Shown here piece by piece: positions 8,941-17,148 of a stretch of DNA of 64,000 nucleotides. Made by a program: the position numbers and the translations under genes. Location of the stretch: NCBI RefSeq assembly GCF_020320395.1, contig NZ_JAEDAH010000020.1, positions 62,001-126,000 on the forward strand, written 5' to 3'. The stretch is from Thalassolituus marinus. GTDB lineage: Bacteria; Pseudomonadota; Gammaproteobacteria; Pseudomonadales; Oceanobacteraceae. Numbering within the stretch: the first letter of the stretch is position 1; each line of letters begins with the position of its first letter. The notes below the pieces were generated by a model. It did no database searches. It saw only the letters and a program-made list of their open reading frames with translations, and had not been told where the DNA came from.

Positions 8941-9846
8941 GTGTCGAATCAAACTATCTGTCAGCCGGGTCTGCTGGAAGAGCCTGGCCGTAGTGCTCAC
9001 TATCTGGAAATGCAATGGCGTCAGGGGGTTGATAATGCCTCCCTGCTGCAGGCAATCAAACAGGCTGTACGCCATGTCGAAGGAGCCTGGATTGCGGTCT
9101 GCTTTGGCGCCGATGCCTGGGATCGTCTGAATCCGCAATGGCGTCCGGCCCAGCTGGTGCCGTTCAGCGAAATGATCGGTGAAAATGGCTACAGCATGCC
9201 GTCCAATCAATCCGATCTGTTTTTCTGGATTCATGGTGAAGATCGCGGTGATGTTATGGACGCTGTACTGCAGGTGCATGACGCCATGCGTGATTGTACC
9301 GACTGTGTACTCGATCTGAGCGGCTTCAAAAATCGCGAAGCGCGTGACCTTACCGGTTTTGTTGATGGTACTGCCAATCCGGAAGGCGACAAGCGCCTGG
9401 ATGCAACCCTGATTCCGCAAGGTGAAGCCGGCTGTGGCGGTTCATATGTGTTCACGCAGGAATGGAAACACCATCTGCAGGATTTTGCCAAACTCAGTCT
9501 GCATGAGCAGCAGCAGGTTATCGGCCGTACCAAAAGCGATAATATCGAACTGGAAGGTGACGATATGCCACCGACTTCCCACGTCGCCCGTACCGATGTG
9601 AAACTCGATGGTGTGGCGCAGAAAATATACCGCCGCAGTACCCCTTATGGCGGTGCAGATGAGCATGGCCTGTATTTTCTTGCCTTCGCCTGCAACCTCA
9701 CCCGTATTTCAATTCAGCTGGAACGTATGCTGGGTAATACCGGCGATGGTTTCAGTGACCATCTGATGAAATATTCAACCGCATTAACCGGGGCTTACTG
9801 GTTTATGCCGTCACAGGCGGATCTGGAAACCTTACTGAATCACTGA
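8941..9846 (+). CDS. DyP-type haem peroxidase (YfeX-like)
   Basis: Dye-decolorising peroxidase using haem and hydrogen peroxide. The family GxxDG signature appears as GFVDGTANPEGD near residue 140, with the distal Asp; a likely proximal His is in PPTSHVARTD near 219, and the C-terminal ISIQLERMLG helix is typical. No signal peptide, so probably cytoplasmic or encapsulated; no encapsulin gene is in view. The start is GTG, supported by an AGGAGG ribosome-binding site about 10 bases upstream. It is followed 23 bp later by an isochorismatase-like gene on the same strand, likely co-transcribed. The physiological substrate is unknown. Confidence 0.88.
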   Translation: MSNQTICQPGLLEEPGRSAHYLEMQWRQGVDNASLLQAIKQAVRHVEGAWIAVCFGADAWDRLNPQWRPAQLVPFSEMIGENGYSMPSNQSDLFFWIHGEDRGDVMDAVLQVHDAMRDCTDCVLDLSGFKNREARDLTGFVDGTANPEGDKRLDATLIPQGEAGCGGSYVFTQEWKHHLQDFAKLSLHEQQQVIGRTKSDNIELEGDDMPPTSHVARTDVKLDGVAQKIYRRSTPYGGADEHGLYFLAFACNLTRISIQLERMLGNTGDGFSDHLMKYSTALTGAYWFMPSQADLETLLNH

Positions 9847-9869
9847 TCCATACAACACAGGAAAGGCGT

Positions 9870-10406
9870 ATGTTAAACACAGAAAATACCGGCCTGATGA
9901 TTGTCGATGTGCAGGGCCGATTATCGACACTGATGCACGATTCAGACAGTTTATTTGCCCAGCTGCGCACACTGATTAAAGGAGCCCGGATATTGGGCTT
10001 GCCGGTGGTATGGATGGAACAGCTGCCGGAAAAGCTGGGCTCAACCCGGGAAGAAATCCGCGATTTGCTTGACGGTGAACCGCTGATAAAAAATACCTTC
10101 AGTGGAATGCAGAATGCCGCTATTGCCCGTGCGGTGAAAGAGCACAAGCGTCAGAACTGGCTGGTCGCGGGCCTGGAAACTCACGTTTGCGTGTATCAGA
10201 CCGTGTGTGATCTGTTGCGTGAAAAATACGATGTGCATCTGGTTATGGATGCCGTCAGCTCGCGCACCTTGGCGAACAAAGAACTTGGCCTGCGTAAGAT
10301 GGAAAGCCTGGGCGCGCAACTGACGTCGGTGGAAATGGCGTTGTTTGAGTTGCAGAAAGTAGCCGAAGGTACGGCCTTTAAGCAGCTGATTCAGATTATT
10401 AAATAA
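9870..10406 (+). CDS. Isochorismatase-like cysteine hydrolase
   Basis: Member of the isochorismatase/nicotinamidase-like fold (YcaC-type). The candidate triad is visible: Asp in GLMIVDVQGRLS (about residue 14), a Lys in LIKNTFSGM (about 74) and the nucleophilic Cys in GLETHVCVYQTVCDLL (about 109). 178 residues is normal. Ribosome-binding site AGGAAAGG lies just upstream of the ATG. It sits downstream of the DyP peroxidase; whether they share a pathway is unknown. The substrate could be a small amide or hydroxamate; the sequence does not tell. Confidence 0.82.
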   Translation: MLNTENTGLMIVDVQGRLSTLMHDSDSLFAQLRTLIKGARILGLPVVWMEQLPEKLGSTREEIRDLLDGEPLIKNTFSGMQNAAIARAVKEHKRQNWLVAGLETHVCVYQTVCDLLREKYDVHLVMDAVSSRTLANKELGLRKMESLGAQLTSVEMALFELQKVAEGTAFKQLIQIIK

Positions 10407-10423
10407 CCTTCATTGTTGTAACG

Positions 10424-10603
10424 GGTCGCGGGCATGGCCCGCTCCTACGGCGTTTGGATTCTTCTGTCGCGGGTATGATCGTTCCTTCGGCTATAGATTC
10501 GTAGGAGTGGGCCATGCCCACGACCAGGGCGATTGAATTCTTCGCGTGTGATCATGGTCGTTTCTTCGACTAGGGATTCGTAGGAGTGGGCCATGCCCAC
10601 GAC
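10424..10603. repeat. REP (repetitive extragenic palindrome) cluster upstream of the RAYT gene
   Basis: Three hairpin-forming REPs: 10424-10451 in one orientation (GGTCGCGGGCATGGCCCGC core followed by CTCCTAC) and 10501-10524 and 10580-10603 in the other (GTAGGAGTGGGCCATGCCCA start, ending CGAC). Each carries a GTAG (or CTAC) tetranucleotide at the foot of the stem, the position recognised by REP-associated transposases in E. coli and Pseudomonas. Confidence 0.85.
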
Positions 10604-10631
10604 AAAAGCCTGAAATACCAAGGATGGTATT

Positions 10632-11099
10632 GTGAGCAGAATGGAAACAAATTACGGACATCGCAGTCTTCGGAAAGGACGCTTTTCGGCCGCTAATAAT
10701 ATTTACTTTATTACTGCAGCCACTGTTGATCGTTCTCCGCTATTTTCTGAGTGGCTGTACGCAAGAGCAGCAATAAACGGGTTTACACAGACGAAACTAT
10801 TGGGGCATTCAAGGCTGCTTTGCTGGGTTCTGATGCCTGACCATGTACATTGGCTTATACAATTAGCGGATGATACGAAGCTGAGTACTCTGGTTGGCTC
10901 AATGAAATCAGCGTCAGCGCGTCTTACCCGACGCGCTGGTTGCTCGCAGAACATATGGGCTCCGGCTTTTTATGATCATGCTTTGCGAGAAGAGGATGAT
11001 ATCCGCTCAGTAGCACGGTATATCGCTGCTAATCCATTGCGGGCAGGGCTGGTGGATCGGCTTGGTGACTATCCCTATTGGGATGCGGTTTGGCTTTGA
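10632..11099 (+). mobile_element. REP-associated tyrosine transposase (RAYT, Y1_Tnp domain)
   Basis: Single-stranded DNA nuclease of the Y1/HUH family (IS200/IS605 relatives). The HUH motif is MPDHVHWLIQ near residue 70; conserved flanks are KGRFSAANNIYFITAATV at the N-terminus and ARYIAANPLRAGLVDR near the C-terminus, which is diagnostic of RAYTs. The catalytic Tyr is probably in AFYDHALREEDD. 155 residues is a full-length compact RAYT. Flanked by inverted REPs on both sides, the arrangement expected of an active or recently active REP-propagating gene. Confidence 0.9.
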
Positions 11100-11102
11100 T
11101 GT

Positions 11103-11699
11103 GGGTCGCGGGCATGGCCCGCTCCTACGGCGTTTGAATTATTCGGTGTGGACGTGGATAGTTGTTGGCTGCCCGATTTATCTGGTCGTGGACATGGCGC
11201 GCTTCTACTGTGTTTGAATTACTCGATGTGGACGTGGATTGTTGTTGGCTGCCCGATTTATCTGGTCGTGGGCATGGCGCGCTTCTACTGTGTTTGAATT
11301 ACTCGATGTGGGCGTGGATTGTGCGTTGGCCGCCCGATTTATCTGGTCGTGGGCATAGCGAGCTTCTACTGTGTTTGAATTACTCGATGTGGACGTGGAT
11401 TGTTGTTGGCAGCCCGATTTATCTGGTCGCGGGCATGGCCCGCTCCTACGGTACTTGAATTATCCGATAATGGACGTGGATTGTTGTTGGCTGCCCGATT
11501 TATCTGGTCGTGGGCATAGCGCGCTTCTACTGTGTTTGAATTACTCGATGTGGGCGTGGATTGTGCGTTGGCTGCCCGATTTATCTGGTCGCGGGCATGG
11601 CCTGCTCCTACGGCGCTTGAATTATCCGATAATGGACGTGGATTGTTCATGGCCCGCTCCCATAACGTTATAGCCGTAGGAGTGGGCCATGCCCACGAC
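11103..11699. repeat. 80/81-bp tandem array built on degenerate REPs
   Basis: About seven head-to-tail units starting at 11104, 11184, 11264, 11345, 11425, 11506 and 11587, a strict 80 or 81 bp spacing. Each unit holds a REP-like core (GGTCGYGGGCATGGC followed by CGC or CTGC and CTTCTAC or CTCCTAC), an AT-rich spacer TTGAATTA, then GTGGACGTGGATTG and GGCTGCCCGATTTATCT. Units 1, 5 and 7 keep the canonical REP; 2, 3, 4 and 6 share degenerate arms. An inverted canonical REP closes the array at 11676-11699. Short open frames inside the array merely reflect the 81-bp (27-codon) period. Confidence 0.88.
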
Positions 11700-11705
11700 C
11701 GTTAA

Positions 11706-14087
11706 TTATCCAAACACCACATCAAACACATCACGGTAGGTTTCGGCAAAGTGCGCGGTCATGCCATGGCGGATGTGTTCAGGCAGTTCTTCGTAATCGC
11801 GGCGGTTAGCGGCAGGCAGGATTACTTCCATAATTTTTGAACGCCGTGCTGCAATTACTTTCTCGCGAATACCGCCCACCGGTAGCACATGCCCGGTAAG
11901 GGTTAACTCCCCCGTCATTGCCAGTGATCTTTTTATGCGCTTATTCAGCATCAGCGACATCAGGGCGGTGGTCATGGTGACACCGGCGCTGGGGCCGTCT
12001 TTCGGTGTTGCGCCTTCCGGTACATGCAGGTGAATAAAGCGTTCGGCAAAAAATTCAGGGTCACCGCCAAACTCACTGGCGTGGCCCGCTGTGTAGCTGT
12101 AGGCAATCTCCGCAGATTCTTTCATCACATCGCCGAGTTTTCCGGTGAGCTTAAAGCCGCGATTTTTCTCATGAACGCTGGCAGCCTCGATCGGCAGTGT
12201 GGCACCGCCCATGGCAGTCCATGCCAGCCCGGTAACAACCCCGGTGCCTTTAAGAATTTTTTCACTGCGGAATACCGGGCTACCGAGTAATTCCTGCAGA
12301 TCTTTCTGTGTCACCGAGATTTTCAGGTCGGGCTGTTGCAGTAATTGCACGACGGATTTACGGGCAATTTGTTGCAGTAGTTTTTCCAGATTGCGCACAC
12401 CGGATTCACGCGCATAGCCTTCGATGATGGCTTTCAGGGTGGCGTCGCTGATTTTGACCTGACCTTTCTTCAGACCATGACGTTCCAGCACCCGCGGCCA
12501 CAAATGGTTGCGGGCAATGGCCAGTTTTTCTTCGGTGATATAGCCCGACAGACGAATGGTATCCATACGATCGAGCAGCGGCCCCGGAATGGTGTCCAGC
12601 TGGTTAGCGGTGCAGATAAACAGCACTTTGCTCAGATCGACCCGCAGATCGAGGTAATGGTCGAGAAATTCGCGGTTCTGTTCCGGGTCCAGAACTTCCA
12701 GCAGCGCCGATGCCGGGTCGCCCTGATAGGACGATCCCAGCTTGTCGATTTCATCCAGCATAATAACCGGGTTAGACACTTCGACGTCTTTTAACGCCTG
12801 AATAAGTTTGCCGGGCAGGGCGCCTATATAAGTACGGCGGTGGCCTTTAATTTCGGCTTCGTCACGCATACCACCGACACTGAAGCGGTAGAACTTACGC
12901 CCCAGTGCATCGGCAACCGAACGGCCGATGGAGGTTTTACCCACACCCGGTGGGCCGACCAGCAGCATAATGGAGCCAGAGATTTCCTGTTTGAATGAAC
13001 CGACAGCAAGGAATTCGAGAATGCGGCTTTTTACGTCATCCAGTCCGGCATGATGGGCGTCCAGCGTATGCCGGGCCTGTTGCAGATCAAAGGAATCTTC
13101 TGAATACAGGCCCCATGGTACAGATGTAGCCCAGTCGAGATAATTACGGGTAACCCCGTACTCAGGAGAGCCGACTTCCAGCATCTGTAATTTACGCAGC
13201 TCTTCATCAATGCGCTTGCGAGCCTGTGCCGGTACCTGCTTGTCTTCCAGGCGTTGCTCGAACTCTTCAATTTCTGCAGTTTTATCGTCTTTTGACAGGC
13301 CCAGTTCCTGCTGGATGGTTTTCAGTTGCTGGCGCAGGAAAAACTCACGCTGATGCTTACTGATACTGTCGTTGACGCTGTCGTTAATTTCGACTTGCAG
13401 GCGTGCCACTTCCACTTCTTTCTTCAGCAGCAGAAGCACCTTTTCCATGCGTTTAAGCAGCGGCAGGGTTTCCAGCACATCCTGCAGCGCCGGGCCCTCG
13501 GCAGTGGTTAAAGCAGCTGCAAAGTCGGTCAGCGGTGACGGTTCATTCGGACTGAAACGGTTGAGGTAATGTTTCAGTTCTTCGGAATACAAAGGGTTAA
13601 TGCTCACCAGCTCTTTGATGGCATTAATGATGGCCATCGCATAGGCCTTGGTTTCGTCATCCTGCTGCACGCGGCTGAGCGGGTAATGCACCCGGGCAAC
13701 AAATGGCGGCTTGGCGTGCAGCCATTCCAGCACGCGGAAGCGACGGATGCCCTGGGCGATAAATTGCACACGGCCTTCTTCAGTCTGCATTTTGTGTACG
13801 CGCACCACACAGCCTACCAGGGGAATATCACCCAGCTGCGGAACCTCGTCGGCACCTTTTTCATTCACAAAGGCGACACCGAGTAATTTGGATTCGCTGT
13901 CAGCGACCTGGCGCAGTGTATCGCCCCAGATTTCTTCGCTGATCATAATTGGCTGCACCTGAGCCGGGAAAAACGGCCGGCCATTAACGGGCAGAATATG
14001 CAGTTGATCGGGTAAAAAATCATCTGGCAGCGCCAGCGTGCCGCTGTTGTCTTCTTTACTGATAAATTCCTGATGGTTATCGCTCAT
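11706..14087 (-). CDS. lon: ATP-dependent protease Lon (AsrA-like)
   Basis: Homo-oligomeric AAA+ serine protease degrading misfolded and regulatory proteins. LON substrate-binding domain about residues 25-225, coiled middle region, Walker A GPPGVGKT about 365, Walker B MLDEIDKLG about 430, and the protease domain with catalytic Ser in PKDGPSAGVTMTT (about 700) and Lys in VGGIREKVIAA (about 743). I chose the ATG at 14087 (MSDNHQEF) because AGGTGG lies 5 bases upstream; an ATG at 14114 gives a 9-residue extension with no ribosome-binding site. The N-terminal region resembles the second Lon (AsrA) of pseudomonads rather than the clpX-linked copy, and no clp genes are adjacent. Its 3' end abuts the REP array. 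Confidence 0.93.
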   Translation of the reverse strand: MSDNHQEFISKEDNSGTLALPDDFLPDQLHILPVNGRPFFPAQVQPIMISEEIWGDTLRQVADSESKLLGVAFVNEKGADEVPQLGDIPLVGCVVRVHKMQTEEGRVQFIAQGIRRFRVLEWLHAKPPFVARVHYPLSRVQQDDETKAYAMAIINAIKELVSINPLYSEELKHYLNRFSPNEPSPLTDFAAALTTAEGPALQDVLETLPLLKRMEKVLLLLKKEVEVARLQVEINDSVNDSISKHQREFFLRQQLKTIQQELGLSKDDKTAEIEEFEQRLEDKQVPAQARKRIDEELRKLQMLEVGSPEYGVTRNYLDWATSVPWGLYSEDSFDLQQARHTLDAHHAGLDDVKSRILEFLAVGSFKQEISGSIMLLVGPPGVGKTSIGRSVADALGRKFYRFSVGGMRDEAEIKGHRRTYIGALPGKLIQALKDVEVSNPVIMLDEIDKLGSSYQGDPASALLEVLDPEQNREFLDHYLDLRVDLSKVLFICTANQLDTIPGPLLDRMDTIRLSGYITEEKLAIARNHLWPRVLERHGLKKGQVKISDATLKAIIEGYARESGVRNLEKLLQQIARKSVVQLLQQPDLKISVTQKDLQELLGSPVFRSEKILKGTGVVTGLAWTAMGGATLPIEAASVHEKNRGFKLTGKLGDVMKESAEIAYSYTAGHASEFGGDPEFFAERFIHLHVPEGATPKDGPSAGVTMTTALMSLMLNKRIKRSLAMTGELTLTGHVLPVGGIREKVIAARRSKIMEVILPAANRRDYEELPEHIRHGMTAHFAETYRDVFDVVFG

Positions 14088-14284
14088 ACCTACCACCTGA
14101 CAGCGTGAATTCATTCGACCGCACAGACGGCGGTCGGGTGTAATGACTTATGTTAGTGGGGGAGTCAGGTACGGATTTCAAGCGACGCTGTGTGGTTGAT
14201 TCCGCCTTGCGGGCCAGAACGCGAAATCACCGGCGATTCATGCGCTGGATCATAGCTATTTCAGGGCTGTTTCGTTAAGGTAGC

Positions 14285-14298
14285 TGACCATTTGGTCA
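14285..14298. promoter_or_regulatory. Inverted repeat upstream of trpB2
   Basis: TGACCATTTGGTCA: arms TGACCA/TGGTCA with a 2-base spacer, 18 bases before the trpB start codon and in the lon-trpB divergent gap. A plausible repressor site; it differs in arrangement from the TGGT-N3-ACCA operators near lldE. Confidence 0.35.
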
Positions 14299-14316
14299 AT
14301 TGATGGAAAACAGCTG

Positions 14317-15675
14317 ATGAAACAAACCAAAATTCTTCTTCCTGAAACCGAGATTCCGAAGCAGTGGTACAACGTCGTTGCCGATCTGCCTACGCCGCCA
14401 GCGCCAGCTCTCGGACCGGATGGGAACCCTTTGGATCCATCAGCTATGTCGCCGATTTTCGCCGACAATATCATTGAGCAGGAAGTATCAGATAAGCGCT
14501 GGATCGATATTCCGGAGCCAGTGCGAGAGATTTACCAGCAATGGCGTCCAGCGCCAATGTTCCGCGCGCACCGCCTGGAAGAAGCGCTGGGTACACCAGC
14601 TAAAATTTACTACAAATACGAAGGCGTCAGCGCCGCCGGTTCGCACAAGCTGAACTCTGCGATCGCTCAGGCGTATTACAACAAAGTGGCAGGTATCAAG
14701 CGTCTGACCACAGAAACCGGTGCCGGTCAGTGGGGTTCTTCACTGTCGCTGGCGGGTCAGATGTTCGGTATCGACGTGCGCATCTACATGGTGAAAGTCA
14801 GCTATGAACAGAAGCCATTCCGTCGTTCAATGATGCAAACCTGGGGCGGTGAAGTGATTGCCAGCCCGAGTAACCTGACCGAATCCGGTCGTAAGATTCT
14901 GGCTGCCGACCCGGATTCCCGCGGTTCGCTGGGTATCGCTATTTCTGAAGCGGTAGAAGAAGCGGTCAGCCGTGAAGACACCAAGTACTCACTGGGTTCG
15001 GTACTGAACCACGTACTGCTGCATCAGACTGTGATTGGTCTGGAAGCGAAGAAGCAGTTTGAGATGGTGGGTGACTACCCGGATATGATTTTCGCGCCAT
15101 GTGGTGGCGGCTCTAACTTCGGTGGTGTGGCGTTCCCGTTCTATGCCGATGAAGCCGCAGGCGGTAAGAAGGTTCGTCTGGTCGCGGTTGAACCAACCTC
15201 ATGCCCAAGCTTAACCAAAGGTCACTACGCCTATGACTTCGGTGATACCGAAGGCTTCACGCCGATGATGCTGCAATACACCCTGGGTCATGACTTTATG
15301 CCGCCGGGTATTCACGCTGGCGGTCTGCGTTACCACGGCGCATCCTCTCTGGTATCGCAGATGTACCACGACAAGCTGATTGAAGCAGTTGCGGTTCCTC
15401 AGGTGGCGACGTTTGAAGCCGGTGTTCAGTTTGCCCGTGCCGAAGGCATTATTCCGGCGCCGGAATCCAACCACGCGATTCGCGCCTGTATCGACGAAGC
15501 GCTGCGTTGTAAGGAATCCGGTGAAGAGAAGACGCTGTTCTTCAACCTGTCCGGTCACGGTCACTTTGATATGGTGTCGTACGACAAGTACTTCACTAAG
15601 CAGCTGGAAGACTACGAATACCCGCAGTCTGAAATCGATGCTGCACTGGCCCGTCTGCCGAAAGTTAAGGCCTGA
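14317..15675 (+). CDS. trpB: Tryptophan synthase beta chain, TrpB2 type
   Basis: PLP enzyme that condenses indole with serine to tryptophan. The PLP lysine lies in SAAGSHKLNSAIAQAYY (about residue 111), the glycine phosphate loop in CGGGSNFGGVAF (about 265), and the end has FNLSGHGHFDM. At 452 residues with an N-terminal PPAPALGPDG extension it belongs to the long TrpB2 group, which is often encoded away from trpA; no trpA is adjacent here. It may act with free indole rather than in a tight TrpA complex. A strong terminator follows immediately, so it is probably monocistronic. Confidence 0.9.
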   Translation: MKQTKILLPETEIPKQWYNVVADLPTPPAPALGPDGNPLDPSAMSPIFADNIIEQEVSDKRWIDIPEPVREIYQQWRPAPMFRAHRLEEALGTPAKIYYKYEGVSAAGSHKLNSAIAQAYYNKVAGIKRLTTETGAGQWGSSLSLAGQMFGIDVRIYMVKVSYEQKPFRRSMMQTWGGEVIASPSNLTESGRKILAADPDSRGSLGIAISEAVEEAVSREDTKYSLGSVLNHVLLHQTVIGLEAKKQFEMVGDYPDMIFAPCGGGSNFGGVAFPFYADEAAGGKKVRLVAVEPTSCPSLTKGHYAYDFGDTEGFTPMMLQYTLGHDFMPPGIHAGGLRYHGASSLVSQMYHDKLIEAVAVPQVATFEAGVQFARAEGIIPAPESNHAIRACIDEALRCKESGEEKTLFFNLSGHGHFDMVSYDKYFTKQLEDYEYPQSEIDAALARLPKVKA

Positions 15676-15686
15676 GCCGAAACAAT

Positions 15687-15714
15687 AAAAAAGCCACCTT
15701 CGGGTGGCTTTTTT
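15687..15714. terminator. Bidirectional intrinsic terminator, trpB/rsuA
   Basis: Stem AAAAAAGCCACC / GGTGGCTTTTTT with a UUCG tetraloop and T-tracts on both strands, between the convergent trpB and rsuA genes. Confidence 0.95.
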
Positions 15715-15740
15715 ATCGGCTGACGCAGTTCAGACGCTGA

Positions 15741-16445
15741 TCAGTTACCCGCCAGAGCGGCGACTTCTTCGTCGGTTAACGGACGGTATTCGCCTTCCTG
15801 CAGTGTTGGGTCCATGTCCATGCAGCCCATTTTCTCACGGTGCAGTTTTTCCACATGGTTACCCAGTGCGGCAAACATGCGCTTCACCTGATGGTAGCGG
15901 CCTTCGTGGATGGTCAGCAGCACTTCGGTATCGCTGACGCGTTCCAGCTCCGCCGGTTTGGTCGGCTCCGGGTCGTCTTCCAGCAGAATACCTTTTGCCA
16001 GTTTGGCTTCGGCGTCTTCGCGCAGCGGCTCAGCCAGCCAGACGCGGTAGGTTTTAGGCTGATGATGCTTGGGCGAAGTCAGATGATGTGACCACTGGCC
16101 ATCATCGGTAATCAGCAGCAGGCCGGTGGTGTCCATATCCAGACGACCAACGGTGTGCAGGTCCATACGATTGACGATACCTTCCAGCAGGTCGAACACC
16201 AGCGGGTGGGTGCTGTCACGGTGAGTACAGACATAGCCCGTTGGCTTGTTCATCAGAATGTAGCGGAAACCACCCTGATGGGTCAGGGCTTCACCATCCA
16301 GGGTTACTACATCAGTCTCACTGACTTTCAGTGAGGCACTTTTCGGCTTGCTGCCGTTCACCAGTACCCGGCCGTTTTTTACCGCTTTGGTGGCCAGTGA
16401 GCGGGTCAGGTCGGTGGTATCGGCGAGGAATTTATCGAGACGCAT
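15741..16445 (-). CDS. rsuA: 16S rRNA pseudouridine(516) synthase RsuA
   Basis: Isomerises U516 of 16S rRNA to pseudouridine. N-terminal S4 RNA-binding domain (residues 1-60; MRLDKFLADTTDLTR) and catalytic pseudouridine synthase domain with the Asp in VGRLDMDTTGLLLIT (about residue 102) and RYHQVKRMFAALGNHVEKLH near 185-205. 234 residues is standard. The RsuA assignment over RluB/RluE rests on length and S4 presence and is likely but not certain as to target site. Confidence 0.88.
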   Translation of the reverse strand: MRLDKFLADTTDLTRSLATKAVKNGRVLVNGSKPKSASLKVSETDVVTLDGEALTHQGGFRYILMNKPTGYVCTHRDSTHPLVFDLLEGIVNRMDLHTVGRLDMDTTGLLLITDDGQWSHHLTSPKHHQPKTYRVWLAEPLREDAEAKLAKGILLEDDPEPTKPAELERVSDTEVLLTIHEGRYHQVKRMFAALGNHVEKLHREKMGCMDMDPTLQEGEYRPLTDEEVAALAGN

Positions 16446-16474
16446 AAGTCATATCGCAAAGAATTTGCGCCATT

Positions 16475-17005
16475 TTAGCATGGCTGCTCAGTGTCAGCCT
16501 GCTTCTGTAGCACCTGCAGGTGCAGCCCGTCGATTTTGGGTAAGCCGACTCCGGCCTGCACCGGGTAGGGCATGGTCTCGCCGGTTAACTGATAACCGCG
16601 GCGCTGATAGAAATTACGCAGCGCGCTGTTCTGGTTCACCACTTCCACCTGAAAACGCTGACGTTTACGACTGGCATGCTGTTCCGCCTGTGCCAGTAGT
16701 TGCTTGCCTAAACCGCTGCCGTGGCGCTGTGGATCAACGGCGAAGGTACCGAATTCTGCGACCTCGGTCAGGTAGTGAATGGAAATGCAGGCGATGGGGT
16801 TTTCGGCTTCATCCAGCGCTGCCAGCAGTTCGACATCATTGCGCTGCAGCAACTCACGCAGCTGCTTTGGCTGGATGCGCTCGCCCTCAACAAGATGTTG
16901 TTCGGTGGTCCAGCGTCCGCTGCCTTCGCTGCCGCGATAGGCGCGGTTAATAAGCTGTGCCAGAGCATCGACATCGCAGGCGGTGGTAAGCAGGGTGAAG
17001 GTCAT
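16475..17005 (-). CDS. GNAT-family N-acetyltransferase
   Basis: Acetyl-CoA-dependent transferase of unknown substrate. The GNAT acetyl-CoA loop is FGTFAVDPQRHGSGLGKQLL (about residues 88-107; R/Q-x-x-G-x-G/A pattern), followed by FYQRRGYQLTGETMPYP near the C-terminus. 176 residues, single domain. It lies 29 bp upstream of rsuA on the same strand, so co-transcription is possible. Confidence 0.82.
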   Translation of the reverse strand: MTFTLLTTACDVDALAQLINRAYRGSEGSGRWTTEQHLVEGERIQPKQLRELLQRNDVELLAALDEAENPIACISIHYLTEVAEFGTFAVDPQRHGSGLGKQLLAQAEQHASRKRQRFQVEVVNQNSALRNFYQRRGYQLTGETMPYPVQAGVGLPKIDGLHLQVLQKQADTEQPC

Positions 17006-17148
17006 GGTGATACCCGTTTGAACATTGCCCGCCAGTGTAAATGGCCCATCTGATAAGTCCAGTTGGTAGTGTGGTCTGGGCGGCGCTGAATTTCATGTTT
17101 TAATAGCGGCAGATTGCGGATCAGCTCAAATCATAAGGAGTCGCCATA

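Noticed and set aside
11162-11673. Short repeat-containing ORFs in the 80/81-bp array
   Set aside because: They follow the 27-codon period of the DNA repeat and exist in several frames and both strands; no start signals.
11103-11699. CRISPR array
   Set aside because: Whole 80/81-bp units are repeated, with no variable spacers and no cas genes; the core is a REP.
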